From Phycisphaerales bacterium AB-hyl4 (lineage in GTDB: Bacteria; Planctomycetota; Phycisphaerae; Phycisphaerales; Phycisphaeraceae), in contig JBGUBD010000001.1 of the NCBI GenBank assembly GCA_041821185.1, positions 1 through 64,000 of the forward strand: a DNA stretch of 64,000 bases. Reading direction: 5' to 3'. The position numbers and the translations under genes are program-made. This document shows, one piece after another, positions 34,282-42,947 of this stretch (positions are counted from its first letter, which is position 1; every line of letters starts with the position of its first letter). The notes under the pieces were generated by a model. That model searched no databases, was not told the DNA's origin, and saw only the letters and a program-made list of their open reading frames with translations.

Positions 34282-34405
34282 CTAGCTAATTTACCGCCTC
34301 GGCCAAACCCCGTCAAGTTTTTTTCACCTGAATCATGGTTCAACTCGAAGACCCCTTTCTACGAACAACCAGCTCAGCAACCGTTAGCGCATATCCCCGT
34401 CCACG

Positions 34406-34503
34406 CGTAGCGACTGGGCGTGCTCTATCGCGGCTTCAAATTAGGTACGACGGGCGCCACACAGCATCCCGCAGGGGCTGTCGTGCCACCCCAGGTCGCT
34501 ACG
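34406..34503. repeat. Long imperfect palindrome (CGTAGCGAC/GTCGCTACG arms)
   Basis: CGTAGCGACTGGG at the left and CCAGGTCGCTACG at the right are inverted copies with about 70 bases between them; inside, GACGGGCGCCAC and GTCGTGCCACC offer further pairing. It lies downstream of the module 3 GH130 gene and upstream of module 2. It could be a terminator of the long module 3 transcript or a small non-autonomous repeat. Confidence 0.45.
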
Positions 34504-34617
34504 TACAAATCGAATCCGCCCTAAGCGATGACCTGGGCGTGTCAGCGGAGGCAGGCCTGGAATGTGTGGGCGACGCTGTCCACCCGAGATTTTTAAGCCA
34601 CCTTTGCGTGGCCCGCT

Positions 34618-35688
34618 TCAATCACTCAACGCTGCGCCGAAGCAGAATGCCAATAGATCATCCACATGGGCCTTGGCCAGGCATTCGACCGTGTCTGCCG
34701 CGCCATAGTAGATTTTCACCTCGCCGTCGTCTTCGAGAATCATGCCGCCGGGGAAGATTACGTGGTTGCGAAAGCCATCGGTGTCGGGCGTCGCGTTGTG
34801 GCCGGTTTCATAGGAAGCTTCTGGCGTCAGCAGCGGGGCCGGGGCTACGGCGACAACGCGCGAAGGATCTTCAAGGTCCAACAAGGCCAAGCCGGCGTCG
34901 TAACGCTTGGTCCACTTCGCCTCCCAGCCGTTCTTGCCCCGGCTTTCGTCGCGGTTGACGGTATGAATCGCGGTCAGCCAGCCAAGCCGTGTCTTGATCG
35001 GCGGGGCCCCTGGGCCGATCTTGTCGTTGGCGTGTGGCAGGTCCTCTACGCCAAGGACACAACGTTGCCCGCCCCAGTATCTAAGATCGGGCGAGCGTGC
35101 CAGCCAGATATCGAATCGGTCGCGACCGCGACGGCTGTAGACGGGCATGGGGCGTTCGAGTCGCACGTAATGACCGTCGATTTTTTCCGGGAACAGCACC
35201 AGATTGCGATTGTCTGGCGAACTGATGCTGAGCAGTTCGAACCGATCAAAATCGTCGGTCACCGCCACCCCGCCGCAGACGCCGTGCGCCGTGTCCACAG
35301 CAAAGCACAAGTGCATACGGCCGTCGATGACGGTCAGACGCGGATCGTAAAATCGGTAGATCTCCTCGTGCGTGTCCCGATGTGGCATCAACGGCCGCAT
35401 CAGGTCACGGGCCTGTTCAAGCGTGATGCACGGCCTGGGCTGAACCTGCCAGTTGACGCCGTCATCACTGAACGCAAGGCCGAGGTTCGTGCCGTCGAAA
35501 CGCGTATCGCCCCATCGGCCGTAGTCGTTGCGAAAGACCATGACGTACCGGCCCTGATACTTCGCGACACCGGCGTTGAACACCAGCGTGGCGTGGTATG
35601 GCACGTCGTCGGCCGAAAGGATCGGATTGGCTGCGTGGCGTTTGAGCGGCGTCGCAGACACCGCCAGCTTCGAAAGAATATCAACCAT
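34618..35688 (-). CDS. GH130-family glycoside phosphorylase/hydrolase
   Basis: A 356-residue five-bladed beta-propeller enzyme. Family segments visible are VMVFRNDYGRWGDTRF (about 48-63), IYRFYDPRLTVIDGRMHLCF (about 110-129), IGPGAPPIKTRLGWLTAIHT (about 225-244) and KIYYGAADTVECLA near the end, where the aspartates and basic residues line the active site. GH130 members phosphorolyse or hydrolyse beta-mannosides such as mannosyl-glucose or mannosyl-GlcNAc; which activity applies cannot be told here. No signal peptide, so cytosolic. It is the last gene of module 3. Confidence 0.88.
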   Translation of the reverse strand: MVDILSKLAVSATPLKRHAANPILSADDVPYHATLVFNAGVAKYQGRYVMVFRNDYGRWGDTRFDGTNLGLAFSDDGVNWQVQPRPCITLEQARDLMRPLMPHRDTHEEIYRFYDPRLTVIDGRMHLCFAVDTAHGVCGGVAVTDDFDRFELLSISSPDNRNLVLFPEKIDGHYVRLERPMPVYSRRGRDRFDIWLARSPDLRYWGGQRCVLGVEDLPHANDKIGPGAPPIKTRLGWLTAIHTVNRDESRGKNGWEAKWTKRYDAGLALLDLEDPSRVVAVAPAPLLTPEASYETGHNATPDTDGFRNHVIFPGGMILEDDGEVKIYYGAADTVECLAKAHVDDLLAFCFGAALSD

Positions 35689-35849
35689 GACGTTCTTTTA
35701 CCTCTCACGCCGATGCAATCTCACAGGACGACATGACTCGTCAACGCCTGCCGCGCAGACGAATTCGGCTCCCCGCGTGGACGCTGCCGGCTGAAATGCT
35801 TCGTGAGGCGGGATCATAATACGATTGCCAAGTCGGGTAAGTCTCAAGA

Positions 35850-38762
35850 TCAACGCTGGTCGGCCATGGCGGGATCGATTCCCGACCGCGACACCAGCCG
35901 ACGCATGGCATGTCTGACCGGCGTTCGCTCGTCTTCAAGCAAAGCGAGCGCTTCGGCATGAGGCTCGAGGCCGAGCGCCGTCCGCGCCCGAGCCACCGCA
36001 AACTCCAGTTGCCATCGGTAGTCTTGAGTCGAGTTCCAGATGATATCGGTCCCCGGATTGGAAGGGAGCGGTGTATCGAACGATTGGCCGCGAAGGGCCG
36101 ACTCCGCCAATGCCCCGTTATATCTCGCCGGGATCCCTCGCTCGGCAGTGATCGGCCCACGGCGTAATGCATCGAAGATCGGCTGAGCCGTTGCGGCATC
36201 GATCTCGCCGCGCGATGCCAACGCTTCAATCGCCAAGGCAAGCGAGGTGCGCGTGACCAGAGCATGGCCGGGAACCTCGGCGAGGTCACGCAGGGCGTCA
36301 ACGCAGCGGCTCGAACCACAGTGGCGAAGCATGCAGATCGCGGCGAGCCAGTTCGGAACCAGCCGTAGATTTTTGAGAGGCTCGAACCCTTCCAGCCCAT
36401 GGGCATGGGCTGACTTCCAACTGCCGTCATAGCCATACTCGCGCTGCCGAATCGCTTCGATCAGCCGAGGCTCCGCTCGGTTTTCTCGCCACAGCGCACA
36501 GATCCCCGCCGCGATCCAGCTGACCTTCGGATCGTCGTGATCCAACCGTTGGCGAACCTGCTCACCGATCTTTGATTCGTTGCGATACAACCACCACATC
36601 GACTTGCCTGGAACGCCCCGGTCCATTTCATCCAACGCGAGTTCAAGTTGTCGATTCACCGCGACATCGTCGAGACTGTCGAAATCCAGCACCTTCCCGA
36701 AGATCGGCGGCTCTTTTCCCTCGGGCGGGGTCAGCGCACCGGACGCTTCGAGTTGTCTTTGCAACTGGTCAAGCGGAACCGCCCGACTGGCCAGGCCGTG
36801 CTGGCTCGACAAGGCAGCGGCGTAGCCGGATGCCTCGCCGATGCGCTGCATATCGCGCTGCATCCGCATCGCGTGGTGCGCATCCTGGGAAACGCCCACG
36901 CATCGCGAGGCCAGCCACACGTTATCCAGACCACGCGGCAGCAACATGCGGTAGCTGATTTCACAGGCCATCGGCGTCCGCCAGTTTCGGCACAGCCAAA
37001 TCCAGAACAGCGCTTCGTCCGACTCAAATTCAAAATCAACCGCGTGGTTGTCGTAGTGACATCCGGTGTAACCGATGCGATCTTCAAACGACCGCCGCTG
37101 AATCAGGTCGTCCAGTTGCAGGATGTAATCGGTCTTGATCTGTCGGCCCTGACGCAGCCCGATGGCTGGGGCAATGTACGTTGGCCGTTCCAGATTGTCG
37201 TATCGGTCCAGAAGATACTGCTGGATGCCCTGCACACGCGCACGCGTGAGGTCTTCAGGATCCGTCGGGTCACACCAGCCGGCGTCAAAGTTAACCAACT
37301 GCATGACGACGCCGTGTCGCTGCTGCTCGCGCAGTTTGCCGGACGATTGGGAATACGCGTGAAGTTGCCCATCGACCGCCCGGCCCAGGGTAAAGTCGGC
37401 CCCCGCCATCGCCGCAACATCGCCGTCGCCCGTGCCGTCGACCACGGCCTTGCAGCGAACCTTGACCGGCCCGGCCGTGGTCGCCATCAACAGCGACACG
37501 ACGCGTCCCGCCTTACATTCAACGCCGTACACCAGGCTGCCGCAGCGCAGATCCACCTCAGCCTCCCGAAGCATCTGGTTGAGCACTACCTTCTTGGCTT
37601 CGGGATGGAACGCGCCGCTATACAACGGCTTGCCGACCGCAGCCATGAAATCGCGCACACGCTCGTCCAACTGCTGCTGGAAACCACCGGGCACACCGTA
37701 GTAGTAATAGTGAATCCCCCCGCCCGCGCCGATGCCGCCGGCGAAAGCGTGCGGCTCCAGGCATACCGTCTTTACACCGCGAGAGGCCGCGGTGATCGCC
37801 GCGATCGTGCCACCAGTCCCCGCCCCGACCACGGCTACGTCGGCATCGATAACTGCTTCAGGCTCAATCTCGGAAATTGGACGTCGAATCGCATCGGACG
37901 ACGCATCGGCTTCAGGCAGGCTGAGCACGGCATCGGCGGCCCGGCCGCCCAGGTCGAACCGTGACGCGAGCGTGTCCATCGGATCGCCTGAGTAACTCGC
38001 CGAGGCGCATGCGACGTTAAGCGACGCCAACGTCTCGTCGCGTGTTTGGACGGAGTCGTAGATGGGCAGCGGCTCGACGCTACAGTGACTCATGACCGCC
38101 TGCCGGGCGCTGTCGTCCAGGCCAACCAACTGTTCGCGAAGGTGCTCCCAACGGTCCGAAGGCAACGGCATCTCTGTAGCCAGATACCGCTCGGTGGGCC
38201 AAGCGGTCGGTTTCAGCGGCGTGTTCTGCCACTGCTCCGATTGGAAATACATCCACGTTCGCCCCACTTTCGCCTCCCGGCGTTGCGAGGCCCGGCTCAA
38301 GCGTTGGAGCATGAAGCCGTCTTCGGTCGCATCAATCCACCGGCGGCCGACCACTCGACGCAACCCAGCTTTGGTCGCCACGATCAGGCCGATCACCGGA
38401 CCGTCGGCCGAGGCCTGCTCTCGCTCAACAGCCACGGGATGAGCGTAGTACAGCACCGGCATCTTCATTTCAACGAGTTGATTGGTGGCAACCACTTCGG
38501 TGATCGCGCCGTCCATCCACCCATGCTGAACGCCGCCGCGATCACTGACAGCCTGATGGAGGTCACGCCACTGGGCCCGCTCGCTCTCACCGGCGTCCGC
38601 GCAGAAGCAACGCCCGGCTTCCCAGACCAGGTCCCCCCGCGGGCCGATCAGCAGTACGGCATACCCCTGATGATGCAAGCGAGTGGCCGCACTGAAGCCA
38701 GCCATCCCACTGCCTACCACCACGACGTCATATATACGCTCGAAGATACGCTTATTCATCAT
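35850..38762 (-). CDS. Tandem FAD-dependent oxidoreductase fused to a HEAT-like helical domain
   Basis: A 970-residue protein with two dinucleotide-binding domains. The first starts at residue about 11 with YDVVVVGSGMAGFSAA; the second at about 305 with VAVVGAGTGGTIAAITAA and continues with GGIGAGGGIHYYYYGVPGG, VDGTGDGDVAAMAGADF and LDNVWLASRCVGVSQDAHH, the full FAD_oxidored pattern. The last 300 residues are helical with LWRENRAEPRLIEAI and RTSLALAIEALASRG, a HEAT-like repeat region. The first domain looks shorter and may be non-catalytic. It belongs to module 3, 31 bases from the GH51-like gene. Probably oxidises a sugar or sugar derivative; the duplication is unusual. Confidence 0.8.
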   Translation of the reverse strand: MMNKRIFERIYDVVVVGSGMAGFSAATRLHHQGYAVLLIGPRGDLVWEAGRCFCADAGESERAQWRDLHQAVSDRGGVQHGWMDGAITEVVATNQLVEMKMPVLYYAHPVAVEREQASADGPVIGLIVATKAGLRRVVGRRWIDATEDGFMLQRLSRASQRREAKVGRTWMYFQSEQWQNTPLKPTAWPTERYLATEMPLPSDRWEHLREQLVGLDDSARQAVMSHCSVEPLPIYDSVQTRDETLASLNVACASASYSGDPMDTLASRFDLGGRAADAVLSLPEADASSDAIRRPISEIEPEAVIDADVAVVGAGTGGTIAAITAASRGVKTVCLEPHAFAGGIGAGGGIHYYYYGVPGGFQQQLDERVRDFMAAVGKPLYSGAFHPEAKKVVLNQMLREAEVDLRCGSLVYGVECKAGRVVSLLMATTAGPVKVRCKAVVDGTGDGDVAAMAGADFTLGRAVDGQLHAYSQSSGKLREQQRHGVVMQLVNFDAGWCDPTDPEDLTRARVQGIQQYLLDRYDNLERPTYIAPAIGLRQGRQIKTDYILQLDDLIQRRSFEDRIGYTGCHYDNHAVDFEFESDEALFWIWLCRNWRTPMACEISYRMLLPRGLDNVWLASRCVGVSQDAHHAMRMQRDMQRIGEASGYAAALSSQHGLASRAVPLDQLQRQLEASGALTPPEGKEPPIFGKVLDFDSLDDVAVNRQLELALDEMDRGVPGKSMWWLYRNESKIGEQVRQRLDHDDPKVSWIAAGICALWRENRAEPRLIEAIRQREYGYDGSWKSAHAHGLEGFEPLKNLRLVPNWLAAICMLRHCGSSRCVDALRDLAEVPGHALVTRTSLALAIEALASRGEIDAATAQPIFDALRRGPITAERGIPARYNGALAESALRGQSFDTPLPSNPGTDIIWNSTQDYRWQLEFAVARARTALGLEPHAEALALLEDERTPVRHAMRRLVSRSGIDPAMADQR

Positions 38763-38793
38763 TGCTCAGCAGATCTATTCAAAAAGTCGTTCT

Positions 38794-40530
38794 TCATTCC
38801 CCGGTCGTCAGGGTCGCACGAAAGCTGGTGATACTCTCGGGCGGCAAGCTGAGTTCGGCACCCTGCGCATCCCGCCGCTGCACATGCCAGAACTTCTCCT
38901 CCCCTGGCACTTCCGGCTCCTCGAGCTTGTCCGGGTCGCAGGTCATCTGCTCCGTCCATTTCAGAGCGAGCGGCGTTTCTCCCGCCTTGAGGCGGACCGT
39001 CATCGGCTCTTTGCGCGTATTGACCAGAACACCGCCGATGAGAGAGCGATCGGGGTTGGCACTGATGAACCACTCCAAGTCGCGCTCGCCTTCGGCAAAC
39101 AGTGCCGAGCTCATCGGGCCAAGGTCCGCATCGTGAACCAGCAACTCCGGGCATTCGATGACGAGTTCGTTGAGCATGCGGTTGACAGGCCCGAAGGGGC
39201 CGATGTCAAAGCGCGGTCGCCCGTCGGCACTGCGGTATTCATCGCCCCCGCCTTCAGGGCGTTGGAAGATCCACGCACTGCCTTCATTCGATGAATTCTC
39301 ACCAGCCGTGCCCGGCGTCCAGTAACCCAGCCCGCTCGTGAGCACAAACTCATGCGCGGTCGAGTAATCCACGCGGGGATGGCTCAACATTGTCATCGCG
39401 AACTTTGCGTTATTGAGCGCTCCGGTCTTGAACGTGCGATGCCTCGTGCCCCCCGTCCCGGTGTACCGCCATTCCGTCAGGAGGTACTGCAAGTGGTCCG
39501 TGTTGGGAATGTCCGCCAGGATGTCGGAGACCATTTCAAGGCCGTCGAAGTTCGCGCTGTAAGAACTCGAAAATCCATAAAGGTGAACTTGCAGATGCGA
39601 GAGTTTTTCAATGTCGTCCCCGAGTGCGGGCAGCACGTGCTCATGCCAGGTAAACCACCTCTCACGCGACGGCTGATTGGAAATGAACGTCTTGATCCAT
39701 GGGTCATCCGTGTCGCGGATCATGACGGGTACCGCCAACTGGATGTCCGACTGGAGGTCTTTGCCAGCGTGAATGATCTTCCTGGCGTATTGCGCGTAAA
39801 GCTCCGGATCCCAAGCGCTCCAGGTTTCATTGCCAATCTCCCAGGCGACGTATAGATCTTCGTAGCCGTTATCGATCACCCAACGCAGTTTCCGGGTGAA
39901 GTTCTCGACGGCGCCATCGAAGTGTTCCGGACGATCCTTGAACCGAATCACCTGGCCCGTGTCAGGGTCGTAGTACATATAGTCATTAATGGCGCCGATC
40001 AGTGGAATATCATTTTCTCGGCAGAACTCATGCCATTGATACGGACAGTACCAGATGGGATCGCCACCCTCACGCGAAAAATCGTCTGGAGCGTCTTCGA
40101 TGCCGTACTGCTGCACAATCGCTTCGTAGTCGGCTGGCTGGACATGATCTATATCCAGATCACTGGTTTTCTCGTGTCGCTCAAGAAACCGCAGCTTCCG
40201 CTCGGCGATCATGAGCTGCTCCGCTGCTTCCTCGCTGAACCACGCATTGACTGAAGAATGCCCATCAAGAACGCTGCGCCCATCCATCCGCATGACCGGC
40301 CGACCGATGTCTTGCATAAACCGGCCGAACTGCCCGCTATCGAGCATCTGCTGAATGCTGTAGTGATAACGGAACTGCTGGGCGTTGGCGCCAAGGTAGG
40401 CGTGACGCAAGTCCTTCTGTGTATGCTCGACATCAACGGAAATCGTTCGTTGTTCGGCGTGAACTGCCGCGAGCGGTGCGTGCCATAGAACGATCGTCAC
40501 GGCCAACAGAAAACATGTAAATCGATACAT
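38794..40530 (-). CDS. Exported GH-A clan glycoside hydrolase (GH51/GH39-like)
   Basis: A 578-residue exported protein with signal peptide CFLLAVTIVLWHAPLAAVHA. The catalytic barrel shows RMDGRSVLDG, a clan GH-A acid/base motif AWEIGNETWSAW (about 235) and a nucleophile candidate in YLLTEWRYTG (about 355), the arrangement of GH51 arabinofuranosidases and GH39 enzymes. A beta-sandwich follows (WFISANPDRSLIGGVLVNT). Sequence outside these motifs does not allow a precise family call; activity against arabinose- or xylose-containing or agar-like chains is possible. It follows the module 3 pseudopilin by about 100 bases. Confidence 0.7.
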   Translation of the reverse strand: MYRFTCFLLAVTIVLWHAPLAAVHAEQRTISVDVEHTQKDLRHAYLGANAQQFRYHYSIQQMLDSGQFGRFMQDIGRPVMRMDGRSVLDGHSSVNAWFSEEAAEQLMIAERKLRFLERHEKTSDLDIDHVQPADYEAIVQQYGIEDAPDDFSREGGDPIWYCPYQWHEFCRENDIPLIGAINDYMYYDPDTGQVIRFKDRPEHFDGAVENFTRKLRWVIDNGYEDLYVAWEIGNETWSAWDPELYAQYARKIIHAGKDLQSDIQLAVPVMIRDTDDPWIKTFISNQPSRERWFTWHEHVLPALGDDIEKLSHLQVHLYGFSSSYSANFDGLEMVSDILADIPNTDHLQYLLTEWRYTGTGGTRHRTFKTGALNNAKFAMTMLSHPRVDYSTAHEFVLTSGLGYWTPGTAGENSSNEGSAWIFQRPEGGGDEYRSADGRPRFDIGPFGPVNRMLNELVIECPELLVHDADLGPMSSALFAEGERDLEWFISANPDRSLIGGVLVNTRKEPMTVRLKAGETPLALKWTEQMTCDPDKLEEPEVPGEEKFWHVQRRDAQGAELSLPPESITSFRATLTTGE

Positions 40531-40629
40531 AAGATGTCTCCAGCTAACGGCGTCGATAGCGAAAGGCTGTTCATTTGCACGCGTTCACGAAAACGCGAGT
40601 ATTCAGCATGCCTTGCCTGGAGTAAGTCC

Positions 40630-41355
40630 TTAATCCTCCGTTCGCCAAGGCGGCGCTACGAAATTGCTGAATGGATTATCAATGGGCATATCCCCGATCT
40701 GCGTTCGCTCGACACGGCCGTCGAAGTAGAGCACATTGATCGTGTTCCCCAGGTCGCCGGCTGCTAGCCCGGCCGTATGCCGCCCGTCAAGATTGAACGT
40801 TTCGGGCAATTCCCCAGGGATAAAGTGAAGGAGGCGACGTGCGCCATCTGCTGTGGCAAGCAAGCGCCCCGGAGAGTCCATGTCCGCGTAGCGAAGCCTC
40901 CGCATGCTCCCAGGGTCAGCAGCGTAGTGATACTGCTCGCTGATCCAAGCGCTGCGCCCAAATTGAGAGAAATAATTGTCAACATAATTGATCGGCCGAT
41001 CTGACGCCGGGCAAGCGAAGATGCTTGGCGGCAACTCTCCATGAATGAAGCGATTGCCACTGTTGTATTGCAGATACTTCTCGGCAAGCTCGGGTTCCCA
41101 GGAGCGTCCCCCCGGGAAAATGGTTGGAGGCACCCAATCATTGTTGTCGTCTGCATAGATCGCCATGATCAAACCAATCTGGCGCTGATTCGACGCACAT
41201 TGAATCTGCCTCGCCGAAGCACGAGCCGCCTGCAAGGCAGGGAGAAGGATGGAGATCAGCATCGCAATGATAGAAATCACAACCAGTAATTCGATGAGCG
41301 TGAATGCGTTGCGCCCCGACGCGATGCGCGACTTGGTACCGTCCTGGTGAAACAT
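40630..41355 (-). CDS. Orphan pseudopilin, module 3
   Basis: A 241-residue protein with the leader [17 protein letters not shown], in which the residue before the Phe is Ala rather than the usual Gly, and helix end [14 protein letters not shown]. The C-terminal domain ends with [15 protein letters not shown], the DG part of the H-x-DG motif, with the His further upstream in GRHTAGLA. It directly follows the module 3 LacI gene with a 4-base gap, so both are co-transcribed. The Ala before the cleavage site may alter processing by prepilin peptidase. Confidence 0.88.
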   Translation of the reverse strand: MFHQDGTKSRIASGRNAFTLIELLVVISIIAMLISILLPALQAARASARQIQCASNQRQIGLIMAIYADDNNDWVPPTIFPGGRSWEPELAEKYLQYNSGNRFIHGELPPSIFACPASDRPINYVDNYFSQFGRSAWISEQYHYAADPGSMRRLRYADMDSPGRLLATADGARRLLHFIPGELPETFNLDGRHTAGLAAGDLGNTINVLYFDGRVERTQIGDMPIDNPFSNFVAPPWRTED

Positions 41356-41359
41356 AGTC

Positions 41360-42502
41360 TTAACCTTTCGAATGAGGGTTTTGATAGCGTCCAGAGACGT
41401 GAGCTAATGTCGATCGACTAGACCTGCTGGGCAACGTGTCCCCTTCGATCCATTTCAGTGGAAGCACTTTTGAAGGCTGTGCGCCCCCTCCGCTATTCAG
41501 CGCATCAAGCATGAGTTGTGCCGCCAGTTCACCGGCGGAATAGCGGTCGTACGCGACCCGAGACAGGTCGGGCCACACCGCATGCATCTTCGGCGTCAGA
41601 CCGTCGCAACTGACCAAACCAAAATCCTCGCCCACCCGGCGGCGCAGATAGCTGGCCGCACGCGTAATAATGCCCGCCCGAGTCTCGTCCAACGCCACCA
41701 TGGCAACGCCGGGCTGCATGTACTCGCTCAGGTAACCTTCAACCAGTTCAGGAAAGCCCATCACGCGATCCGAATTGACACGGACCCGACGGATGTCATC
41801 TTCCAGATCGACTTGCAGCTTCTCAAAGCCGACGCCCCGCTGCTCGCAGGTCATCCGCAGCCCTTCCTCGCGGTGAGGCAGGCTGTAGTGACTCCGCTGC
41901 AGGTCGTAAGTGCGGGTCAGCAAAACAGCACGTTCGTACCCGCGTCGAGCAATTTCCTGGCCAACCCTGACGCCCACCCCGGTCTCGTCACGTGTGACAC
42001 AACCGACCTCGTCGCGCACATTGGTGTCGACCCACACCACTTGCCGAAACAACGCTTCAACTTTTTCACGCAGATCGGCCGGCACCGCACCGAGGACGAT
42101 CACACCATCGACGACCTCCTCCTGCAACGCCCGCGAGCCAGTGCAGATGGCATCCCGCACATCTTCAATTCGAATCAGAGAGGTGATGTAATCGGTCTGC
42201 TCAAGCGCAAAATTGATACCCAGAATCGTTGAATACAGTTCGGGGGCAGTGTGGGGGTCGGCACGACTGTTGACGATCAACACGCCCACGTGCTGGGTTT
42301 TTTGACGGACCATCGCGCGGGCTGCCGCATTCGGTCGGTAACCCAGTTCGCTGGCCACCCGCCGGATCTCTTCACGCAACGCGTCGCTCACGCCGATGGT
42401 ACTCTTCCCGCCCGATAGCACGGTACTGACGACAGGCCGAGAAACGCCAACCTGCCGGGCGATCTCAGAAGCGGTCACTCGCTGTTTGTTCTTGCTGCGC
42501 AT
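41360..42502 (-). CDS. LacI-family transcriptional regulator, module 3
   Basis: A 380-residue LacI regulator. [23 protein letters not shown] (about residues 8-27), hinge [22 protein letters not shown], then the ligand domain ([64 protein letters not shown]). ATG 42502 gives the normal N-terminus; the frame up to 42526 is hydrophobic and would cover promoter sequence. The stop lies 4 bases from the pseudopilin start, so repressor and pseudopilin are one transcript and autoregulation would control the whole module. Confidence 0.92.
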   Translation of the reverse strand: MRSKNKQRVTASEIARQVGVSRPVVSTVLSGGKSTIGVSDALREEIRRVASELGYRPNAAARAMVRQKTQHVGVLIVNSRADPHTAPELYSTILGINFALEQTDYITSLIRIEDVRDAICTGSRALQEEVVDGVIVLGAVPADLREKVEALFRQVVWVDTNVRDEVGCVTRDETGVGVRVGQEIARRGYERAVLLTRTYDLQRSHYSLPHREEGLRMTCEQRGVGFEKLQVDLEDDIRRVRVNSDRVMGFPELVEGYLSEYMQPGVAMVALDETRAGIITRAASYLRRRVGEDFGLVSCDGLTPKMHAVWPDLSRVAYDRYSAGELAAQLMLDALNSGGGAQPSKVLPLKWIEGDTLPSRSSRSTLAHVSGRYQNPHSKG

Positions 42503-42530
42503 GACGAGAAAAGTGAAAAGGAACAAGTGG

Positions 42531-42544
42531 ATTACATGTGTAAT
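42531..42544. promoter_or_regulatory. Palindrome upstream of module 3 lacI (putative operator)
   Basis: ATTACATGTGTAAT is a palindrome with a TG centre, 29 bases before the lacI start. Its position and symmetry fit an autoregulatory site. I found no second clear copy in the window. Confidence 0.5.
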
Positions 42545-42683
42545 ATAGGTGTTTCGAGCCGTTTGTCAATGCTTTTTATGGAGATTCTGCCAGTTGCCTC
42601 GTGACTTTGTTTTGTGTGAACTTCGCCCCAGAACGGCCTTGAGCACGGCTTACGGGCGTGGCTTCGGGCCGGGCGTCTCGCGC

Positions 42684-42716
42684 AAAGAAAAACCCGCCTC
42701 GGTTTGAGGCGGGTTT
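42684..42716 (-). terminator. Rho-independent terminator of tRNA-Asn
   Basis: On the minus strand AAACCCGCCTC and GAGGCGGGTTT form an 11-bp stem with a 5-base loop, followed by a T-rich stretch (TTTTTCTTT). It starts 5 bases behind the 3' end of the tRNA. Confidence 0.85.
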
Positions 42717-42720
42717 GAAG

Positions 42721-42793
42721 CTCCCCGAGCAGGGCTCGAACCTGCAACCTAGCGATTAACAGTCGCTCGCTCTACCAATTGAGCTATCGGGGA
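42721..42793 (-). tRNA. tRNA-Asn (anticodon GTT)
   Basis: On the minus strand the sequence folds as acceptor TCCCCGA/TCGGGGA, D-arm GCTC...GAGC, anticodon stem AGCGA/TCGCT with loop CTGTTAA (anticodon GTT) and T-arm GCAGG-TTCGAGC-CCTGC. It is 73 bases with discriminator G; CCA is not encoded. Confidence 0.97.
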
Positions 42794-42947
42794 ATCGAAG
42801 CGAGCCCATAAGAATAACGAAGTTTTTCCGCCGATCAAGCCGCGGTCGGCCATTGTTGGCCAACCCCTCCTTGATCGGCGGCAAATCGCCGTTGCCAGCC
42901 GCCTGACTGCCGCATACCGCTGACGATGAGCAGGCAGCAAAACAGGC

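Larger units (their letters stand above)
34236..34617. other. 382-base gap with operator and palindrome
   Basis: Contains the module 2 lacI promoter region with its operator at 34266-34281 and a long imperfect palindrome at 34406-34503. Frames on either strand lack coding character. The remaining bases up to the GH130 stop at 34618 show nothing recognisable. Confidence 0.5.
42503..42947. other. 445-base gap holding operator, terminator and tRNA-Asn
   Basis: From left to right it holds the module 3 promoter region with the palindrome at 42531-42544, a terminator at 42684-42716 and tRNA-Asn at 42721-42793. Bases 42794-42947 between the tRNA and the kinase stop show an inverted pair, GATCAAGCCGC-type against CCTTGATCGGCGG, spanning about 42833-42888 around the word TTGGCCAA; nothing coding is seen. 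Confidence 0.5.

Noticed and set aside
18794..41355. Type IV pilus or type II secretion locus
   Set aside because: Only single prepilin-type proteins are present, without ATPase, platform, secretin or peptidase genes.
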